The notes: generated from the sequence alone by a model not told the origin. Shown: positions 52,610 to 63,882, counted from the first letter of the stretch. The stretch: 64,000 nt of DNA from Streptomyces sp. NBC_00654 (GCF_026341775.1 NZ_JAPEOB010000002.1:2542001-2606000), one strand, 5' to 3'. Made by a program: numbers and translations.

Positions 52610-52670
52610 CGGTCACCCCCGGCGGTGGTCCGGCCGGTGGTACGGGGCTCCCGCCCCGGGAAGTACGGCG

Positions 52671-53333
52671 TCACAGTCGCTTGACCCCCTTGATCCTTCC
52701 TGCGCGTGCGGCACGGTTGCGGGCGGCCTTGACGCGCAGTCCGCCGCGCTGGCTGCCGATCCGCAGCCCGGTGCCCGAGGTGAGCCACCCCGCGGCGACA
52801 TCGCCGCCGCCGGAGGACTCGGTGAGCGGGTCGTTCTCGGTACGTCTGGCGAGGGCCATGATCAGCGGCACGGTGAACGGTGCCAGCAGCAGGTCGTAGA
52901 CCGCGGCGGTGAACAGCAGGCTGCCCAGCCCCACATGGCGGGCGGCCGTGTCGCCGACCAGGGCGCCGACACCCGCGTACAGCAGTGTCGAGCCGATGGC
53001 CGCGGCGACCACGACGGCCATCGGGGCGAGCGCCGACTTGAGCTGCCCGTTCGTGGGCCGGGCCAGTCCCGCGAGGTAGCCGATGACGCACAGCACCAGG
53101 GCGTAGCGCCCCGCGGCGTGGTCGGCGGGCGGTGCCAGGTCGGCGAGGAGTCCCGCGCCGAAGCCGATGAGGGCGCCGCTGACGTGCCCGTACACGAAGG
53201 CGAGTCCGAGGACGGTGAGCAGCAGCAGGTCGGGGACGGCGCCGGGGAGCTGGAGGCGCGCGAGTACGGAGACCTGGATGACGAGGGCGACCACGACCAG
53301 GGTGACCGAGAGCAGAGTCCGGTTGAATCGCAT
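52671..53333 (-). CDS. mreD: Rod shape-determining protein MreD
   Basis: 220 residues with about five TM helices, starting MRFNRTLLSVTLVVVALVIQVSVLARL, then VPDLLLLTVLGLAFVYG, ALIGFGAGLLADLAPPADHAAGRYAL and FTAAVYDLLLAPFTVPLI. An unusually long basic cytoplasmic tail of about 60 residues (RVKAARNRAARAGRIKGVKRL) follows the last helix. It has a five-base gap to mreC. Membrane component of the Mre elongation complex. Confidence 0.92.
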   Translation of the reverse strand: MRFNRTLLSVTLVVVALVIQVSVLARLQLPGAVPDLLLLTVLGLAFVYGHVSGALIGFGAGLLADLAPPADHAAGRYALVLCVIGYLAGLARPTNGQLKSALAPMAVVVAAAIGSTLLYAGVGALVGDTAARHVGLGSLLFTAAVYDLLLAPFTVPLIMALARRTENDPLTESSGGGDVAAGWLTSGTGLRIGSQRGGLRVKAARNRAARAGRIKGVKRL

Positions 53334-53338
53334 GGGAA

Positions 53339-54445
53339 TCAGCCCTGCTCCTGGTCGTTTGCCGCATTGCCGGAATCCGCCGCGTTGTCGGCGTTGGCGG
53401 TGGAATTCCCGGCGGGATTCCGCGTGCTGTTCCCGGTGTTCCCGGCCTGTTCGCCCGTGGTGTTCCCCGTGGGTTTCGTGCCGGGCTTCTCGTGGATGTT
53501 GCCGACGACCTTTCCGCCGCCGTCGACAAGATCGCCGTTCGGCTGGAGGGTGACGGTGACCGTGGGGGTGGGCTTCGGCTTTTCGGGTTTCTTCGGCAGC
53601 ACCATGTCGCGGGGGTCCTCGCGCGGTGCCTGGACCACGATGCCGACGATGTCGAGCTTGGTGAACCCGACGTACGGCTTCACATAGACGGTCCGGGTCA
53701 GATCGCCGCCGGACGGGTCGACCCGGACGACCTCGCCGACCGGGACGCCGGGTACGAAGGGCTTGTCCTTGCTGGAGCCGAAGGTGACCAGCCGGTCGCC
53801 CTTCTTCACCTTCGCCTTGCCGTTGAGGAACTGGACCGACAGCGGCCGGGAGCCCTGGCCGGTGGCGAAGCCGAGCTCGTCGGTCCTCTCCATCCGGGTG
53901 CCGACGGTGAAGTCGGGGTCGCTGGCCAGCAGTACGGTCGCGGTGTCCGGGCCGACGGTGGTGACGCGGCCGACCAGCCCCTGGCCGTTGAGCACCGTCA
54001 TGTCGCGCTTGATGCCGTCATTGCTCCCGGCGTCGATGGTGATCGTCCAGGAGAAGCCCTGGGCCGCTCCTATGGCGATGACCTCGGCGCCCTTGATGCC
54101 GTACTGGCCCGCGCCCGCGTTCTTCATCATGGCGTCGAGCTGGCGGACCCGGCTGTTGTTGCGGTCGTCGCTGCCGAGCCTCGCCTTCAGGGCGGCGTTC
54201 TCCCGCTCCAGCGCCGCGATCCGGTCGTGCCGGTCGCCGGAGTCCCGTACGGCACCGATGGCGTTGCCCACCGGGTCGACCGCTGCCGCCACGCCGTTCT
54301 CGACCGGTCCGAAGACCGTTGCGGCGGCCTGCCGGGCGCCGTCCACCGGTGACTCCTCGCCGCCGCGGATATCCACCGTGATCAAAGCGAATGCGATGGC
54401 GATCAGCAGCACCAGGAGCAGCCGGCTCTCTCGTGTGTCCCTCAC
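53339..54445 (-). CDS. mreC: Rod shape-determining protein MreC
   Basis: 368 residues: N-terminal TM helix (LLLVLLIAIAFALITVDI), a coiled-coil region with DRIAALERENAALKARLG, and the MreC beta-barrel region with GAAQGFSWTITIDAGSNDGIKRDMTVLNGQGLVGRV-type features and LVTFGSSKDKPFVPGVPVGEVV. The C-terminal 90 residues are a Pro/Thr/Asn-rich disordered tail. GTG 54445. It links MreB to the periplasmic wall enzymes. It is downstream of a hairpin that overlaps the mreB stop. Confidence 0.94.
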   Translation of the reverse strand: MRDTRESRLLLVLLIAIAFALITVDIRGGEESPVDGARQAAATVFGPVENGVAAAVDPVGNAIGAVRDSGDRHDRIAALERENAALKARLGSDDRNNSRVRQLDAMMKNAGAGQYGIKGAEVIAIGAAQGFSWTITIDAGSNDGIKRDMTVLNGQGLVGRVTTVGPDTATVLLASDPDFTVGTRMERTDELGFATGQGSRPLSVQFLNGKAKVKKGDRLVTFGSSKDKPFVPGVPVGEVVRVDPSGGDLTRTVYVKPYVGFTKLDIVGIVVQAPREDPRDMVLPKKPEKPKPTPTVTVTLQPNGDLVDGGGKVVGNIHEKPGTKPTGNTTGEQAGNTGNSTRNPAGNSTANADNAADSGNAANDQEQG

Positions 54446-54494
54446 GTGCGGCGGCCGTGCCTTCCTCGTCGGAATGTTCGTGCCTGTATATCAA

Positions 54495-54545
54495 CGATCC
54501 GACGTACGGAGCCGCAGCGTCCGCACGTCGGATCGTGGAGTTTCT
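54495..54545 (-). terminator. Hairpin at the mreB-mreC junction
   Basis: An 11-base-pair stem CGATCCGACGT / ACGTCGGATCG around 29 bases; the distal arm overlaps the last two bases of mreB. It would reduce transcription of mreCD-mrdA-rodA relative to mreB, or mark a processing point. Confidence 0.7.
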
Positions 54546-55563
54546 ACCGTCGGGGCTGGGCGTCCAGCACCTGCTGGAGCGCCTCGAACTCCTCGACGCA
54601 CTTGCCCGATCCGAGCGCCACCGAGTCCAGCGGGTCCTCGGCGATGTGGATCGGCATGCCCGTCTCGCGGCGCAGCCGCTCGTCGAGTCCGCGCAGGAGC
54701 GCGCCGCCGCCGGTGAGGACGATACCGCGGTCCATGACATCGCCGGAGAGCTCCGGCGGGCACTTGTCGAGCGTCGTCTTCACGGCGTCGACGATCGCGT
54801 TGACCGGCTCCTCGATGGCCTTGCGGACCTCGGCGGCCGAGACCACGACGGTCTTGGGCAGCCCCGAGACCAGGTCGCGGCCGCGGATCTCGGTGTGCTC
54901 GTCCTTGTCCATGTCGTACGCGGAACCGATCGTGATCTTGATCTGTTCGGCGGTCCGCTCACCGAGGAGGAGCGAGTACTCCTTCTTGATGTGCTGGATG
55001 ATCGCGTTGTCCAGCTCGTCACCGGCGACCCGGATCGACTGGGCAGTGACGATTCCGCCGAGCGAGATCACGGCGACCTCGGTGGTGCCGCCACCGATGT
55101 CGACGACCATGTTCCCGGTGGCCTCGTGGACCGGCAGACCGGAGCCGATGGCCGCTGCCATGGGCTCCTCGATGATGTGCACCTGGCGCGCGCCGGCCTG
55201 CGTCGATGCCTCGATGACGGCGCGTCGCTCGACCCCGGTGATACCGGAGGGCACACAGACGACGACCCGCGGGCGGGCCAGATAGCGGCGCTTGTGGATC
55301 TTGAGGATGAAGTAGCGGAGCATCCGCTCCGTGATCTCGAAGTCGGCGATCACGCCGTCCTTCAGAGGCCGCACGGCAACGATGTTGCCCGGCGTACGGC
55401 CGATCATCTTCTTGGCCTCGGAGCCGACCGCGAGAATTCCGCCGGTGTTGGTGTTGATGGCCACGACGGACGGCTCGTTCAGAACGATGCCGCGCCCCCT
55501 GACGTACACCAGCGTGTTGGCAGTCCCGAGGTCGATAGCCATGTCACGGCCGATGAACGACAT
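54544..55563 (-). CDS. mreB: Actin-like protein MreB
   Basis: 339 residues from ATG 55563, which has AAGGGG six bases upstream; an ATG 21 bases earlier lacks a site. Actin-fold motifs: [79 protein letters not shown]. It is cytoplasmic and guides wall synthesis; in Streptomyces mainly during sporulation. It is the first gene of the mreBCD-mrdA-rodA operon, with a GC-poor 290-base upstream region to ndk. Confidence 0.97.
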   Translation of the reverse strand: MSFIGRDMAIDLGTANTLVYVRGRGIVLNEPSVVAINTNTGGILAVGSEAKKMIGRTPGNIVAVRPLKDGVIADFEITERMLRYFILKIHKRRYLARPRVVVCVPSGITGVERRAVIEASTQAGARQVHIIEEPMAAAIGSGLPVHEATGNMVVDIGGGTTEVAVISLGGIVTAQSIRVAGDELDNAIIQHIKKEYSLLLGERTAEQIKITIGSAYDMDKDEHTEIRGRDLVSGLPKTVVVSAAEVRKAIEEPVNAIVDAVKTTLDKCPPELSGDVMDRGIVLTGGGALLRGLDERLRRETGMPIHIAEDPLDSVALGSGKCVEEFEALQQVLDAQPRR

Positions 55564-55795
55564 TGAGTTCCCCTTGTTCCCCATGAGGATGCGTCGGGCC
55601 TTCCCAAGAAGCGGAGATGGCTTTTTCGGTAGGCGAGGGTTGGCGCTGCGGGCGTGGAGGCTTCCATCGTAGTGCCGTATGCACGGACACAGCGCGAGGG
55701 TCCTTCGCCATGGTGAGCGGAACGGGTTCGCGTTCCACCCATGGTGACGTTACGTCGGTGGGATGCGTTCCCGCGATCCCGAACCCTATGCCGAA

Positions 55796-55821
55796 GGGCG
55801 ACCGAATTACTTCGGTCGCCC
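55796..55821 (-). terminator. Terminator of ndk
   Basis: 11-base-pair stem GGGCGACCGAA / TTCGGTCGCCC with a four-base loop, 33 bases past the ndk stop and before mreB. Confidence 0.85.
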
Positions 55822-55853
55822 CAGGTCATGAGCGCTGATTGGCCGATCCGAAG

Positions 55854-56267
55854 TCAGGAAAGTCCCGGAAAGAACAGCTTGAGTTCTCGCTCCGCGGACT
55901 CCTCGGAGTCCGAGGCGTGGATGAGGTTCTCCCGGGTGATCGTGCCGAAGTCACCGCGGATCGAGCCGGGCGCGGCGGCGATCGGGTCGGTGGGGCCGGC
56001 CAGGGCACGGACACCCTCGATGACCCGCTCGCCCTCGGCCACCAGGGCGACGACGGGCCCGGAGGCCATGAACTCGACGAGCGGCTCGTAGAACGGGCGG
56101 CCCTTGTGCTCGCCGTAGTGCTGCTCCAGCGTCTCCTGGTCCAGCGTACGCAGCTCCAGCGCGGTGATCTGCCAGCCGGCCTTGCGCTCGATACGGCCGA
56201 CGATCTCGCCGATCAGCCCACGCCTGACGGCGTCCGGCTTGAGAAGGACGAGGGTGCGCTGAGTCAT
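55854..56267 (-). CDS. ndk: Nucleoside-diphosphate kinase
   Basis: 137 residues: TLVLLKPDAVRRGLIG, RPFYEPLVEFMASGPVVAL, GSIRGDFG, and the catalytic histidine in NLIHASDS. It balances NTP pools by ping-pong phosphate transfer. ATG 56267, with a GGAGCCGC stretch upstream. Downstream of the folC-DUF4233 pair after a 146-base gap. Confidence 0.98.
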   Translation of the reverse strand: MTQRTLVLLKPDAVRRGLIGEIVGRIERKAGWQITALELRTLDQETLEQHYGEHKGRPFYEPLVEFMASGPVVALVAEGERVIEGVRALAGPTDPIAAAPGSIRGDFGTITRENLIHASDSEESAERELKLFFPGLS

Positions 56268-56413
56268 GTGCGGCTCCTTGCAGGCATACGGGTGCGGTGA
56301 GGCGAGATTACAGGGGTACGGGAACGGGCCGGCGCCCGGGTTTACGCAGCGTCATCCTCCGGCCCGGAGCGGCGGGCCAGGGGCCCGGAAGCGGCGGGGG
56401 CCAGGGCCCGGCG

Positions 56414-56764
56414 TCAGGCCGGGGCCTCGGTGGCCTCCTGAGCCGCCCAGCGGGCCTTCGCCTCGTCGATCTTGCGGCCGTAGTGCACCGAGGCCCACCA
56501 CAGACCGCCGAAGACCAGGCCGAGGATGAACATCATCGGGACCACGAAACCGCTGAGCACCAGAGCGACCTGGAGCACCCAGCCAAGCTGCACACCGCCG
56601 GGGCGGGTGATCATCCCGCACAGCAGCACGGACAGCAGCATGCCGATGCCGCAGACCGTCCAGACCGTGGCCGCCGTCAGGTCGTCGGACTTCATCGCGA
56701 CGAGACCGGCGAAGCCGATCACGAAGAACTCGCCGATCAGCGTCGACGCGCAGAGCGTACGCAC
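56414..56764 (-). CDS. DUF4233-like small membrane protein
   Basis: 116 residues with about four hydrophobic helices: STLIGEFFVIGFAGLVAM, VWTVCGIGMLLSVLLCG, GWVLQVALVLSGFV and MMFILGLVFGGLWWASV, then a short charged tail. The GTG at 56764 lies two bases past the folC stop and has GGAAGGGG upstream, so it is coupled to folC. In actinobacteria a DUF4233 protein of this size typically follows folC. Function unknown. Confidence 0.8.
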   Translation of the reverse strand: MRTLCASTLIGEFFVIGFAGLVAMKSDDLTAATVWTVCGIGMLLSVLLCGMITRPGGVQLGWVLQVALVLSGFVVPMMFILGLVFGGLWWASVHYGRKIDEAKARWAAQEATEAPA

Positions 56765-56766
56765 CC

Positions 56767-58290
56767 TCAGCCCCTTCCCAGCAGCAGCCGGGCCTCGCCG
56801 ACCGTGATCACGGATCCGGTCACCAGGACCCCGGCGCCCGCGTACTCCTCGTGCTCCTCGGCGAGCGTGATCGCCGCCTCCAGCGCGTCGTCCAGCCGCG
56901 GCTCGACCTGGACCCGGTCGTTGCCGAAGACCTCGACGGCGATACCGGCCAGCTCGTCCGCGTCCATCGAACGGGCGCTGGAGTTCTGGGTGATCACGAC
57001 CTCGGCGAAGATCGGCTCGAACGCTTCGAGCAGCCCCCGCACATCCTTGTCGCCGCTCGCCCCGACCACACCGATCAGCCGGGAGAAGCTGAACGCCTCG
57101 GAGATCCCCTCCGACGCCGCACGGGCACCCGCCGGGTTGTGCGCGGCGTCCAGGACGACGGTCGGGCTGGAGCGGACCACTTCGAGGCGGCCCGGCGACA
57201 GCACCGAGGCAAAGGCCTTGCGGATCGCGTCGATGTCGAGCGTCCGGGCCTGTTCGGCGCCGATGCCGAAGAACGCCTCGACCGCGGCGAGCGCCACCGC
57301 CGCGTTGTGCGCCTGGTGGGCCCCGTACAGCGGGAGGAAGATCTGGTCGTACTCACCGCCGAGACCGCGCAGCGTCAGCAGCTGGCCGCCGACCGCGATC
57401 TCCCGGGAGGCGACGCCGAACTCCATGCCCTCGCGGGCGACGGTGGCGTCCACCTCGACGGCCTTCTTCAGCATCACCTGCGCCGCGTCGACCGGCTGCT
57501 GCGCCAGGATGACGGTGGCACCCTGCTTGATGACCCCGGACTTCTCCCCCGCGATCTCGGCGGGTGTGGAACCGAGCCGGTCGGTGTGGTCCAGCGAGAT
57601 CGGGGTGACGACGGCGACGGAGGCGTCGATCACGTTCGTCGCGTCCCAGGTGCCGCCCATGCCGACCTCGACGACCGCGACATCGACCGGCGCGTCGGCG
57701 AAGGCCGCGTACGCCATACCGGTCAGCACCTCGAAGAACGACAGCCGGTAGGGCTGCTGGGCGTCGACCATCTCGACGTACGGCTTGATGTCCTCGTACG
57801 TCTCGATGAAGCGTGTGGCCTCGATCGGGGCGCCGTCCAGGCTGATCCGCTCGGTGATCGACTGGACGTGCGGCGAGGTGTAGCGGCCGGTGCGCAGCTC
57901 GAAGGCGTTGAGCAGGGCCTCGATCATGCGGGCCGTGCTGGTCTTGCCGTTGGTGCCGGTGATGTGGATGGAGGGGTACGCGCGCTGCGGCTCGCCGAGC
58001 ACGTCCATCAGGGCCGCGATCCGCGTCACCGAAGGTTCGAGCTTGGTCTCGCCCCAGCGGCCGGCGAGCTCCTGCTCCACGGCGTGCAGCGCCCTGTCGG
58101 TCTCGGGATCGGCCGGGCGGGTGGGGACGGTATCGCCCTGGGGCGGTCCGGACTGGGTGCGCAGGGTGCGGCTCCCGGCCTCGATCACCGCCAGGTCGGG
58201 GTCGCGCTGGGTCGCTTCGTCGACGATCTCCGCGAAGGTGTCGTCGGACTCTGACGCGTCGTGCCGGTCTGAAGGGCGGGGCTCACTCAC
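56767..58290 (-). CDS. folC: Bifunctional folylpolyglutamate / dihydrofolate synthase
   Basis: 507 residues. P-loop GTNGKTST (111-118), the SPHVQSITERI segment, FFEVLTGMAYAAFAD, VEVGMGGTWDATN, PISLDHTDRLG, SGVIKQGATVI, and the C-terminal ligase domain with VVLDAAHNPAGARA. It adds glutamate to dihydropteroate and folates. An acidic N-terminal extension of about 65 residues, not seen in E. coli FolC, precedes the catalytic part. GTG 58290. Downstream of valS, with a 16-bp repeat and terminator between. Confidence 0.96.
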   Translation of the reverse strand: MSEPRPSDRHDASESDDTFAEIVDEATQRDPDLAVIEAGSRTLRTQSGPPQGDTVPTRPADPETDRALHAVEQELAGRWGETKLEPSVTRIAALMDVLGEPQRAYPSIHITGTNGKTSTARMIEALLNAFELRTGRYTSPHVQSITERISLDGAPIEATRFIETYEDIKPYVEMVDAQQPYRLSFFEVLTGMAYAAFADAPVDVAVVEVGMGGTWDATNVIDASVAVVTPISLDHTDRLGSTPAEIAGEKSGVIKQGATVILAQQPVDAAQVMLKKAVEVDATVAREGMEFGVASREIAVGGQLLTLRGLGGEYDQIFLPLYGAHQAHNAAVALAAVEAFFGIGAEQARTLDIDAIRKAFASVLSPGRLEVVRSSPTVVLDAAHNPAGARAASEGISEAFSFSRLIGVVGASGDKDVRGLLEAFEPIFAEVVITQNSSARSMDADELAGIAVEVFGNDRVQVEPRLDDALEAAITLAEEHEEYAGAGVLVTGSVITVGEARLLLGRG

Positions 58291-58407
58291 GGGACCAGTC
58301 TACGGATGGGCACGGACAACGCGCGCAGCGCCCGGCGACGTCGGCGCGGGAGCGACGGGCGGATCGGCCGTCCTGACCTCCGCCGGCGGCCCCACCGGCC
58401 TCGTCCG

Positions 58408-58471
58408 GCCGCGCGGGAGTCCTGAACGGCGAGGGTCCTGAGCGGCAGGGGTCCCGAGCGGCGGGAGTCCT
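58408..58471. repeat. 16-bp tandem repeat, about 3.5 copies
   Basis: Three consecutive 16-base units, GAACGGCGAGGGTCCT, GAGCGGCAGGGGTCCC and GAGCGGCGGGAGTCCT, preceded by a degenerate copy (58408-58423). They lie between the valS terminator and folC, in no coding sequence. Confidence 0.8.
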
Positions 58472-58490
58472 GAGCCGTGCCCGGGTACGA

Positions 58491-58534
58491 CGAAGCCCCC
58501 GCAATCCCGGTCGGTCGGGGGTGCGGGGGCTTCG
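58491..58534 (-). terminator. Terminator of valS
   Basis: 13-base stem CGAAGCCCCCGCA with TGCGGGGGCTTCG, around an inner 18-base loop holding a small CCGG-CGG stem. It lies 12 bases past the valS stop. Confidence 0.85.
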
Positions 58535-58545
58535 CCCTCAGGTCA

Positions 58546-61167
58546 TCATCCCTGCGGCAGGCTCGCCAGCTGGGCGGTGATCCGCTCGATGTCGGCCTCG
58601 GCCTTGGCCAGCCGGCCGCGGATCTTGTCGACCACGTTGTCCGGGGCCTTGGCCAGGAACGCCTCGTTGCCGAGCTTCCCGTTGGCCTGGGCCTTCTCCT
58701 TGCCCGCGGCCTCCAGGTCCTTCGTGAGGCGCTTGCGCTCGGCCGGGATGTCGATCGTGCCGGAGAGGTCGAGGGCGACCGTGGCCCCCGCGACGGGCAG
58801 CGTCGCCGTGGCATGGAAGCCGTCCCCGGCGGGCTGGAGCCGCAGCAGCTGGCGGATGGCCGCCTCGTGCGGGGCGAGCGCCGTGCCGGTCAGGGTCAGC
58901 TCGGCCGGGACCTTCTGGCCGGGCTGGAGGCCCTGGTCCGAGCGGAACCGGCGGACCTCGGTGACGACCTGCTGGACCAGCTCGATCTCCCGCTCGGCCG
59001 CGTCGTCCCGGAAGCCGGAGTCGGCCGGCCAGTCGGCGATGACCACGGACTCCCGGGCCGTGAGCGCGGTCCAGAGCGTCTCGGTGACGAACGGGACGAT
59101 GGGGTGCAGCAGCCGCAGCATCACATCGAGGACCTCACCGAGGACCCGGCCGGAGACCTCGGCCGGCCGGCCGCCCGCGAAGAACGTGGTCTTGGACAGC
59201 TCGACGTACCAGTCGAAGACCTCGTCCCACGCGAAGTGCCGCAGCACCTCGCTGAGCTTGGCGAACTGGTAGTCGTCGTAGAACGCGTCGACCTCGGCCA
59301 CGGTCTTGTTCAGCCGGGACAGGATCCAGCGGTCGGTCACCGACAACTCGTCGGCGGGCGGCAGCTCGCCCTCGATCGTGGCGCCGTTCATCAGCGCGAA
59401 GCGGGTGGCGTTCCAGATCTTGTTGGCGAACTTGGCCGAACCCTGGACCCACTCCTCACCGATCGGGACGTCGGTGCCCGGGTTGGCGCCGCGCGCCAGC
59501 GTGAAGCGCAGGGCGTCGGAGCCGTACTTGTCCATCCAGTCCAGCGGATTGACCACGTTGCCGAAGGACTTCGACATCTTCTTGCCGTGCTCGTCGCGGA
59601 CCATGCCGTGCAGGACGATGGTCTCGAACGGCGGGACGCCGTCATTGACGTACAGGCCGAACATCATCATCCGGGCGACCCAGAAGAAGAGGATGTCGTA
59701 GCCGGTGACCAGGACGGAGTTCGGGTAGAACTTCGCGAGACTGTCGGTCCGTTCCGGCCAGCCGAGCGTGGAGAACGGCCACAGGCCGGAGGAGAACCAG
59801 GTGTCCAGGACATCGCTGTCCTGGGTCCAGCCCTCGCCCGTGGGCGCTGCCTCGTCCGGTCCGACGCAGACGACCTCACCGTTCGGGCCGTACCAGACGG
59901 GGATGCGGTGGCCCCACCAGAGCTGGCGCGAGATCGTCCAGTCGTGGAGGTTGTCGACCCAGTCGAAGTACCGCTTCTCCATCTCCTGCGGGTGGATCTT
60001 GACCTTGCCGTCGCGGACGGCGTCACCGGCCGCCTTGGCGAGCGGCGCGACCTTGACCCACCACTGGAGGGACAGGCGCGGCTCGATGGTGGTCTTGCAG
60101 CGCGAGCAGTGGCCGACCGAGTGGACGTAGGGCCGCTTCTCGGCGACGATCCGGCCCTCGGCGCGCAGCGCGGCGACGATGGCGGAGCGGGCCTCCAGAC
60201 GGTCCAGGCCCTCGAAGGGGCCGGGAACGGTGATGACGGCGCGCTCGTCCATGACCGTGAGGAACGGCAGGTCGTGGCGCTTGCCGATCTCGAAGTCGTT
60301 CGGGTCGTGCGCGGGGGTCACCTTGACGGCGCCGGTGCCGAACTCCGGATCGACGTGGTGGTCGGCGACGACCGGGATCGTGCGGTCGGTGAGCGGCAGC
60401 TTGATCCGCTTGCCGACGAGGTGCCGGTAGCGCTCGTCGTCGGGGTGGACGGCGACAGCGGTGTCACCGAGCATCGTCTCGGCGCGGGTCGTGGCGACGA
60501 CGATGGTCTCCTCGCCCTCACCGTACGTCATGGAGACGAGCTCGCCGTCGTCGTCCTGGTACTCGACCTCGATGTCCGAGATCGCGGTCAGACAGCGGGG
60601 GCACCAGTTGATGATGCGCTCGGCGCGGTAGATCAGGCCGTCGTCGTACATCCGCTTGAAGATGGTCTGGACGGCGGTGGACAGGCCCTCGTCCATGGTG
60701 AAGCGCTCACGGGACCAGGCGACGCCCTCGCCCAGGCGGCGCATCTGCCCCGCGATCTGGCCGCCCGACTCCTTCTTCCACTTCCAGACGCGCTCGACGA
60801 AGGCCTCGCGACCCAGGTCGTGGCGGGACTTGCCCTCCTTGCCGAGCTCCCGCTCGACGACGTTCTGGGTGGCGATCCCGGCGTGGTCCATGCCGGGCTG
60901 GTACAGCGCCTCGAAGCCCTGCATGCGCTTGCGGCGGACGAGGGCGTCGATCAGGGTGTGCTCGAAGGCATGCCCGAGGTGGAGGCTTCCGGTGACGTTC
61001 GGCGGCGGGATGACGATGCTGAAGGGCGGCTTGTCGCTGTGTTCGTCCGCTTCGAAGTACCCGCGTTCTACCCAGCGCTCATACAGCTTCCCCTCTACAT
61101 CGGCCGGCGCGTACTGGGTCGGCAGTTCGGGGTTGCTGGCTGGCTGCTGCTGAGTGTTCTCGGTCAC
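58546..61167 (-). CDS. valS: Valyl-tRNA synthetase
   Basis: 873 residues from GTG 61167. HIGH-type motif SLHLGHAF (63-66), CP1 editing domain with [15 protein letters not shown], zinc-type cysteines in NWCPRC and GHCSRCK, KMSKS loop KKMSKSFGN near residue 532, DRWILSRLN anticodon-binding start and a C-terminal coiled coil ([26 protein letters not shown]). No T-box or Val-rich leader peptide was found upstream. The start has a poor ribosome-binding site, so it could be slightly different. Confidence 0.97.
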   Translation of the reverse strand: MTENTQQQPASNPELPTQYAPADVEGKLYERWVERGYFEADEHSDKPPFSIVIPPPNVTGSLHLGHAFEHTLIDALVRRKRMQGFEALYQPGMDHAGIATQNVVERELGKEGKSRHDLGREAFVERVWKWKKESGGQIAGQMRRLGEGVAWSRERFTMDEGLSTAVQTIFKRMYDDGLIYRAERIINWCPRCLTAISDIEVEYQDDDGELVSMTYGEGEETIVVATTRAETMLGDTAVAVHPDDERYRHLVGKRIKLPLTDRTIPVVADHHVDPEFGTGAVKVTPAHDPNDFEIGKRHDLPFLTVMDERAVITVPGPFEGLDRLEARSAIVAALRAEGRIVAEKRPYVHSVGHCSRCKTTIEPRLSLQWWVKVAPLAKAAGDAVRDGKVKIHPQEMEKRYFDWVDNLHDWTISRQLWWGHRIPVWYGPNGEVVCVGPDEAAPTGEGWTQDSDVLDTWFSSGLWPFSTLGWPERTDSLAKFYPNSVLVTGYDILFFWVARMMMFGLYVNDGVPPFETIVLHGMVRDEHGKKMSKSFGNVVNPLDWMDKYGSDALRFTLARGANPGTDVPIGEEWVQGSAKFANKIWNATRFALMNGATIEGELPPADELSVTDRWILSRLNKTVAEVDAFYDDYQFAKLSEVLRHFAWDEVFDWYVELSKTTFFAGGRPAEVSGRVLGEVLDVMLRLLHPIVPFVTETLWTALTARESVVIADWPADSGFRDDAAEREIELVQQVVTEVRRFRSDQGLQPGQKVPAELTLTGTALAPHEAAIRQLLRLQPAGDGFHATATLPVAGATVALDLSGTIDIPAERKRLTKDLEAAGKEKAQANGKLGNEAFLAKAPDNVVDKIRGRLAKAEADIERITAQLASLPQG

Positions 61168-61304
61168 GGGGGACAGTTTAGGGCCGTCACAGTCCTGCAC
61201 TGAAACGGGATTGTTCAGTAACGGTGTGATCCGCGATGCCCCATGCCAGTGCCGCTTCCGCCAGGATGTTCGGAACGCATAAGCATTCTGGAGGGGACAG
61301 CGCA

Positions 61305-62333
61305 ATGAGCTACAACCAGCCGGGCCCGTACGGCGGGCAGCCGCCGCAGGGCCAGCCCGGACCCTACGGTCAGGGCCAGCCCGGACCGTACGGACAGCAG
61401 CCCGGACCGTACGGCGGCCAGCCGCCCCAGGGCCCGCCGCCGGGTCCCCCGCAGGACCAGCCCGGCTACGGCTACCCGCAGCAGGCCCCCCAGGGCGTTC
61501 CCCCGCAGCAGCCCCCGCAGGGCTACGGCTACCCGCAGGGCCAGCAGCCGGGCCCGTACGGCCAGCAGCCCCCCGCGCCCCCCTACGGCGGCCAGCAGGC
61601 CTACGGCGGCCAGCCCCCGTTCCCCCCGGCCCAGCCGAAGAAGAAGACCGGCCTGGTCATCGGCGTGGCCGTGGTGGCACTGGCGGTCATCGCGGGCGGG
61701 GTGTACTTCCTCACCTCAGGCGGTTCCAGCAACAGCGATGTGGCGGACTCCACCAAGGGCTACAAGCTGACGCCCGCGGCCGCGGTGGACGACTACAAGA
61801 AGGACAGCTCGGAGTCGGCGCCCTCCGGCCCCGTCACCGGGTCGGACAAGGCCAAGGCCGAGGCCATGGGCATCAAGAACGCCAATCAGGCGGGCGCCAC
61901 GTACAAGAGCGGCTCCGAGGAGAACCCGCTCACCATGAAGATGCTCATGCTCACGGGCTTCTGGGGTGAGGTCACCGACCCGGCGAAGGTCGTCGACAAC
62001 GCGTTCAACAACGCCGAGAAGGACATGTCCAGGAGCAGCGGCGGCCAGAAGGTCTCCCTGGTCGGCAGTGCCAAGAACGTCAAGCCGGCCGGTTTCGAGG
62101 GCGCGCTGATGAAGTGCCAGGACCTCAAGATGGTCAACGACAAGGCCGACGGCACCGCGGCGGGCGGGCCGAAGGAGATGATCACGCCGGTCTGTGTCTG
62201 GTCCGACTACAGCACCGTGGGCATCGTCGTCGCGATCGACGTCGGCGGCGCCCTGACGGGCAAGGGCGTGGCGCAGGAGGAGACGGCCGCTCTCGCCGCC
62301 AAGCTCTACAACGCCTCGCGCACCAAGATCTGA
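61305..62333 (+). CDS. PYGQ-rich single-TM protein
   Basis: 342 residues from ATG 61305 with GGAGGGG upstream. The first 112 residues are Gly/Pro/Gln/Tyr repeats ([14 protein letters not shown]). One TM helix ([21 protein letters not shown]) follows, then about 205 external residues with a single cysteine pair, CQDLK and PVCVWSD, and a conserved-looking [17 protein letters not shown]. The family is unrecognised, but such proteins are common in Streptomyces. It is divergent from valS with 137 bases between. The PYGQ tail resembles the N-terminus of the LCP-like protein at 4963-6780. Confidence 0.82.
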   Translation: MSYNQPGPYGGQPPQGQPGPYGQGQPGPYGQQPGPYGGQPPQGPPPGPPQDQPGYGYPQQAPQGVPPQQPPQGYGYPQGQQPGPYGQQPPAPPYGGQQAYGGQPPFPPAQPKKKTGLVIGVAVVALAVIAGGVYFLTSGGSSNSDVADSTKGYKLTPAAAVDDYKKDSSESAPSGPVTGSDKAKAEAMGIKNANQAGATYKSGSEENPLTMKMLMLTGFWGEVTDPAKVVDNAFNNAEKDMSRSSGGQKVSLVGSAKNVKPAGFEGALMKCQDLKMVNDKADGTAAGGPKEMITPVCVWSDYSTVGIVVAIDVGGALTGKGVAQEETAALAAKLYNASRTKI

Positions 62334-62361
62334 CGCCCATATACCTGGTCCGAGCAACAGC

Positions 62362-62400
62362 GAAGGGGCGCCCGCCGGTTGACCGGCCGGGCGCCCCTTC
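62362..62400. terminator. Bidirectional terminator between the PYGQ gene and clpX
   Basis: 13-base-pair stem GAAGGGGCGCCCG / CGGGCGCCCCTTC with an inner CCGG-CCGG pair, between the stop of the plus gene (62333) and the clpX stop (62425). Confidence 0.85.
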
Positions 62401-62424
62401 GGCGTACGTCGTACTGCTCTGCCG

Positions 62425-63726
<1,302 letters not shown>

Positions 63727-63817
63727 GAGGTGCTTCCCCTTCGCCTGGGAGACGCCTGGTTCAGCGACTCCTGGTGCCTCTATCCGACGGTACCTTGCCT
63801 GGCCCCCCGTTCGGGCC

Positions 63818-63871
63818 CCCCTTGGCACGGTTCACACGGTCCGGGCCGTGCGATCGGACTGTGCCAAGGGG
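63818..63871 (-). terminator. Hairpin between clpP and clpX
   Basis: 11-base-pair stem CCCCTTGGCAC with GTGCCAAGGGG around a 32-base interior that has its own CCGGGCC-type stem. It could be an attenuator, since clpX is normally read from the clpP promoter. Confidence 0.7.
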
Positions 63872-63882
63872 AAAGACCGACG

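Noticed and set aside
61168..61304. Val-rich leader peptide or T-box upstream of valS
   Set aside because: Small frames on the minus strand have no Val run, and no T-box-like sequence or specifier stem was seen.
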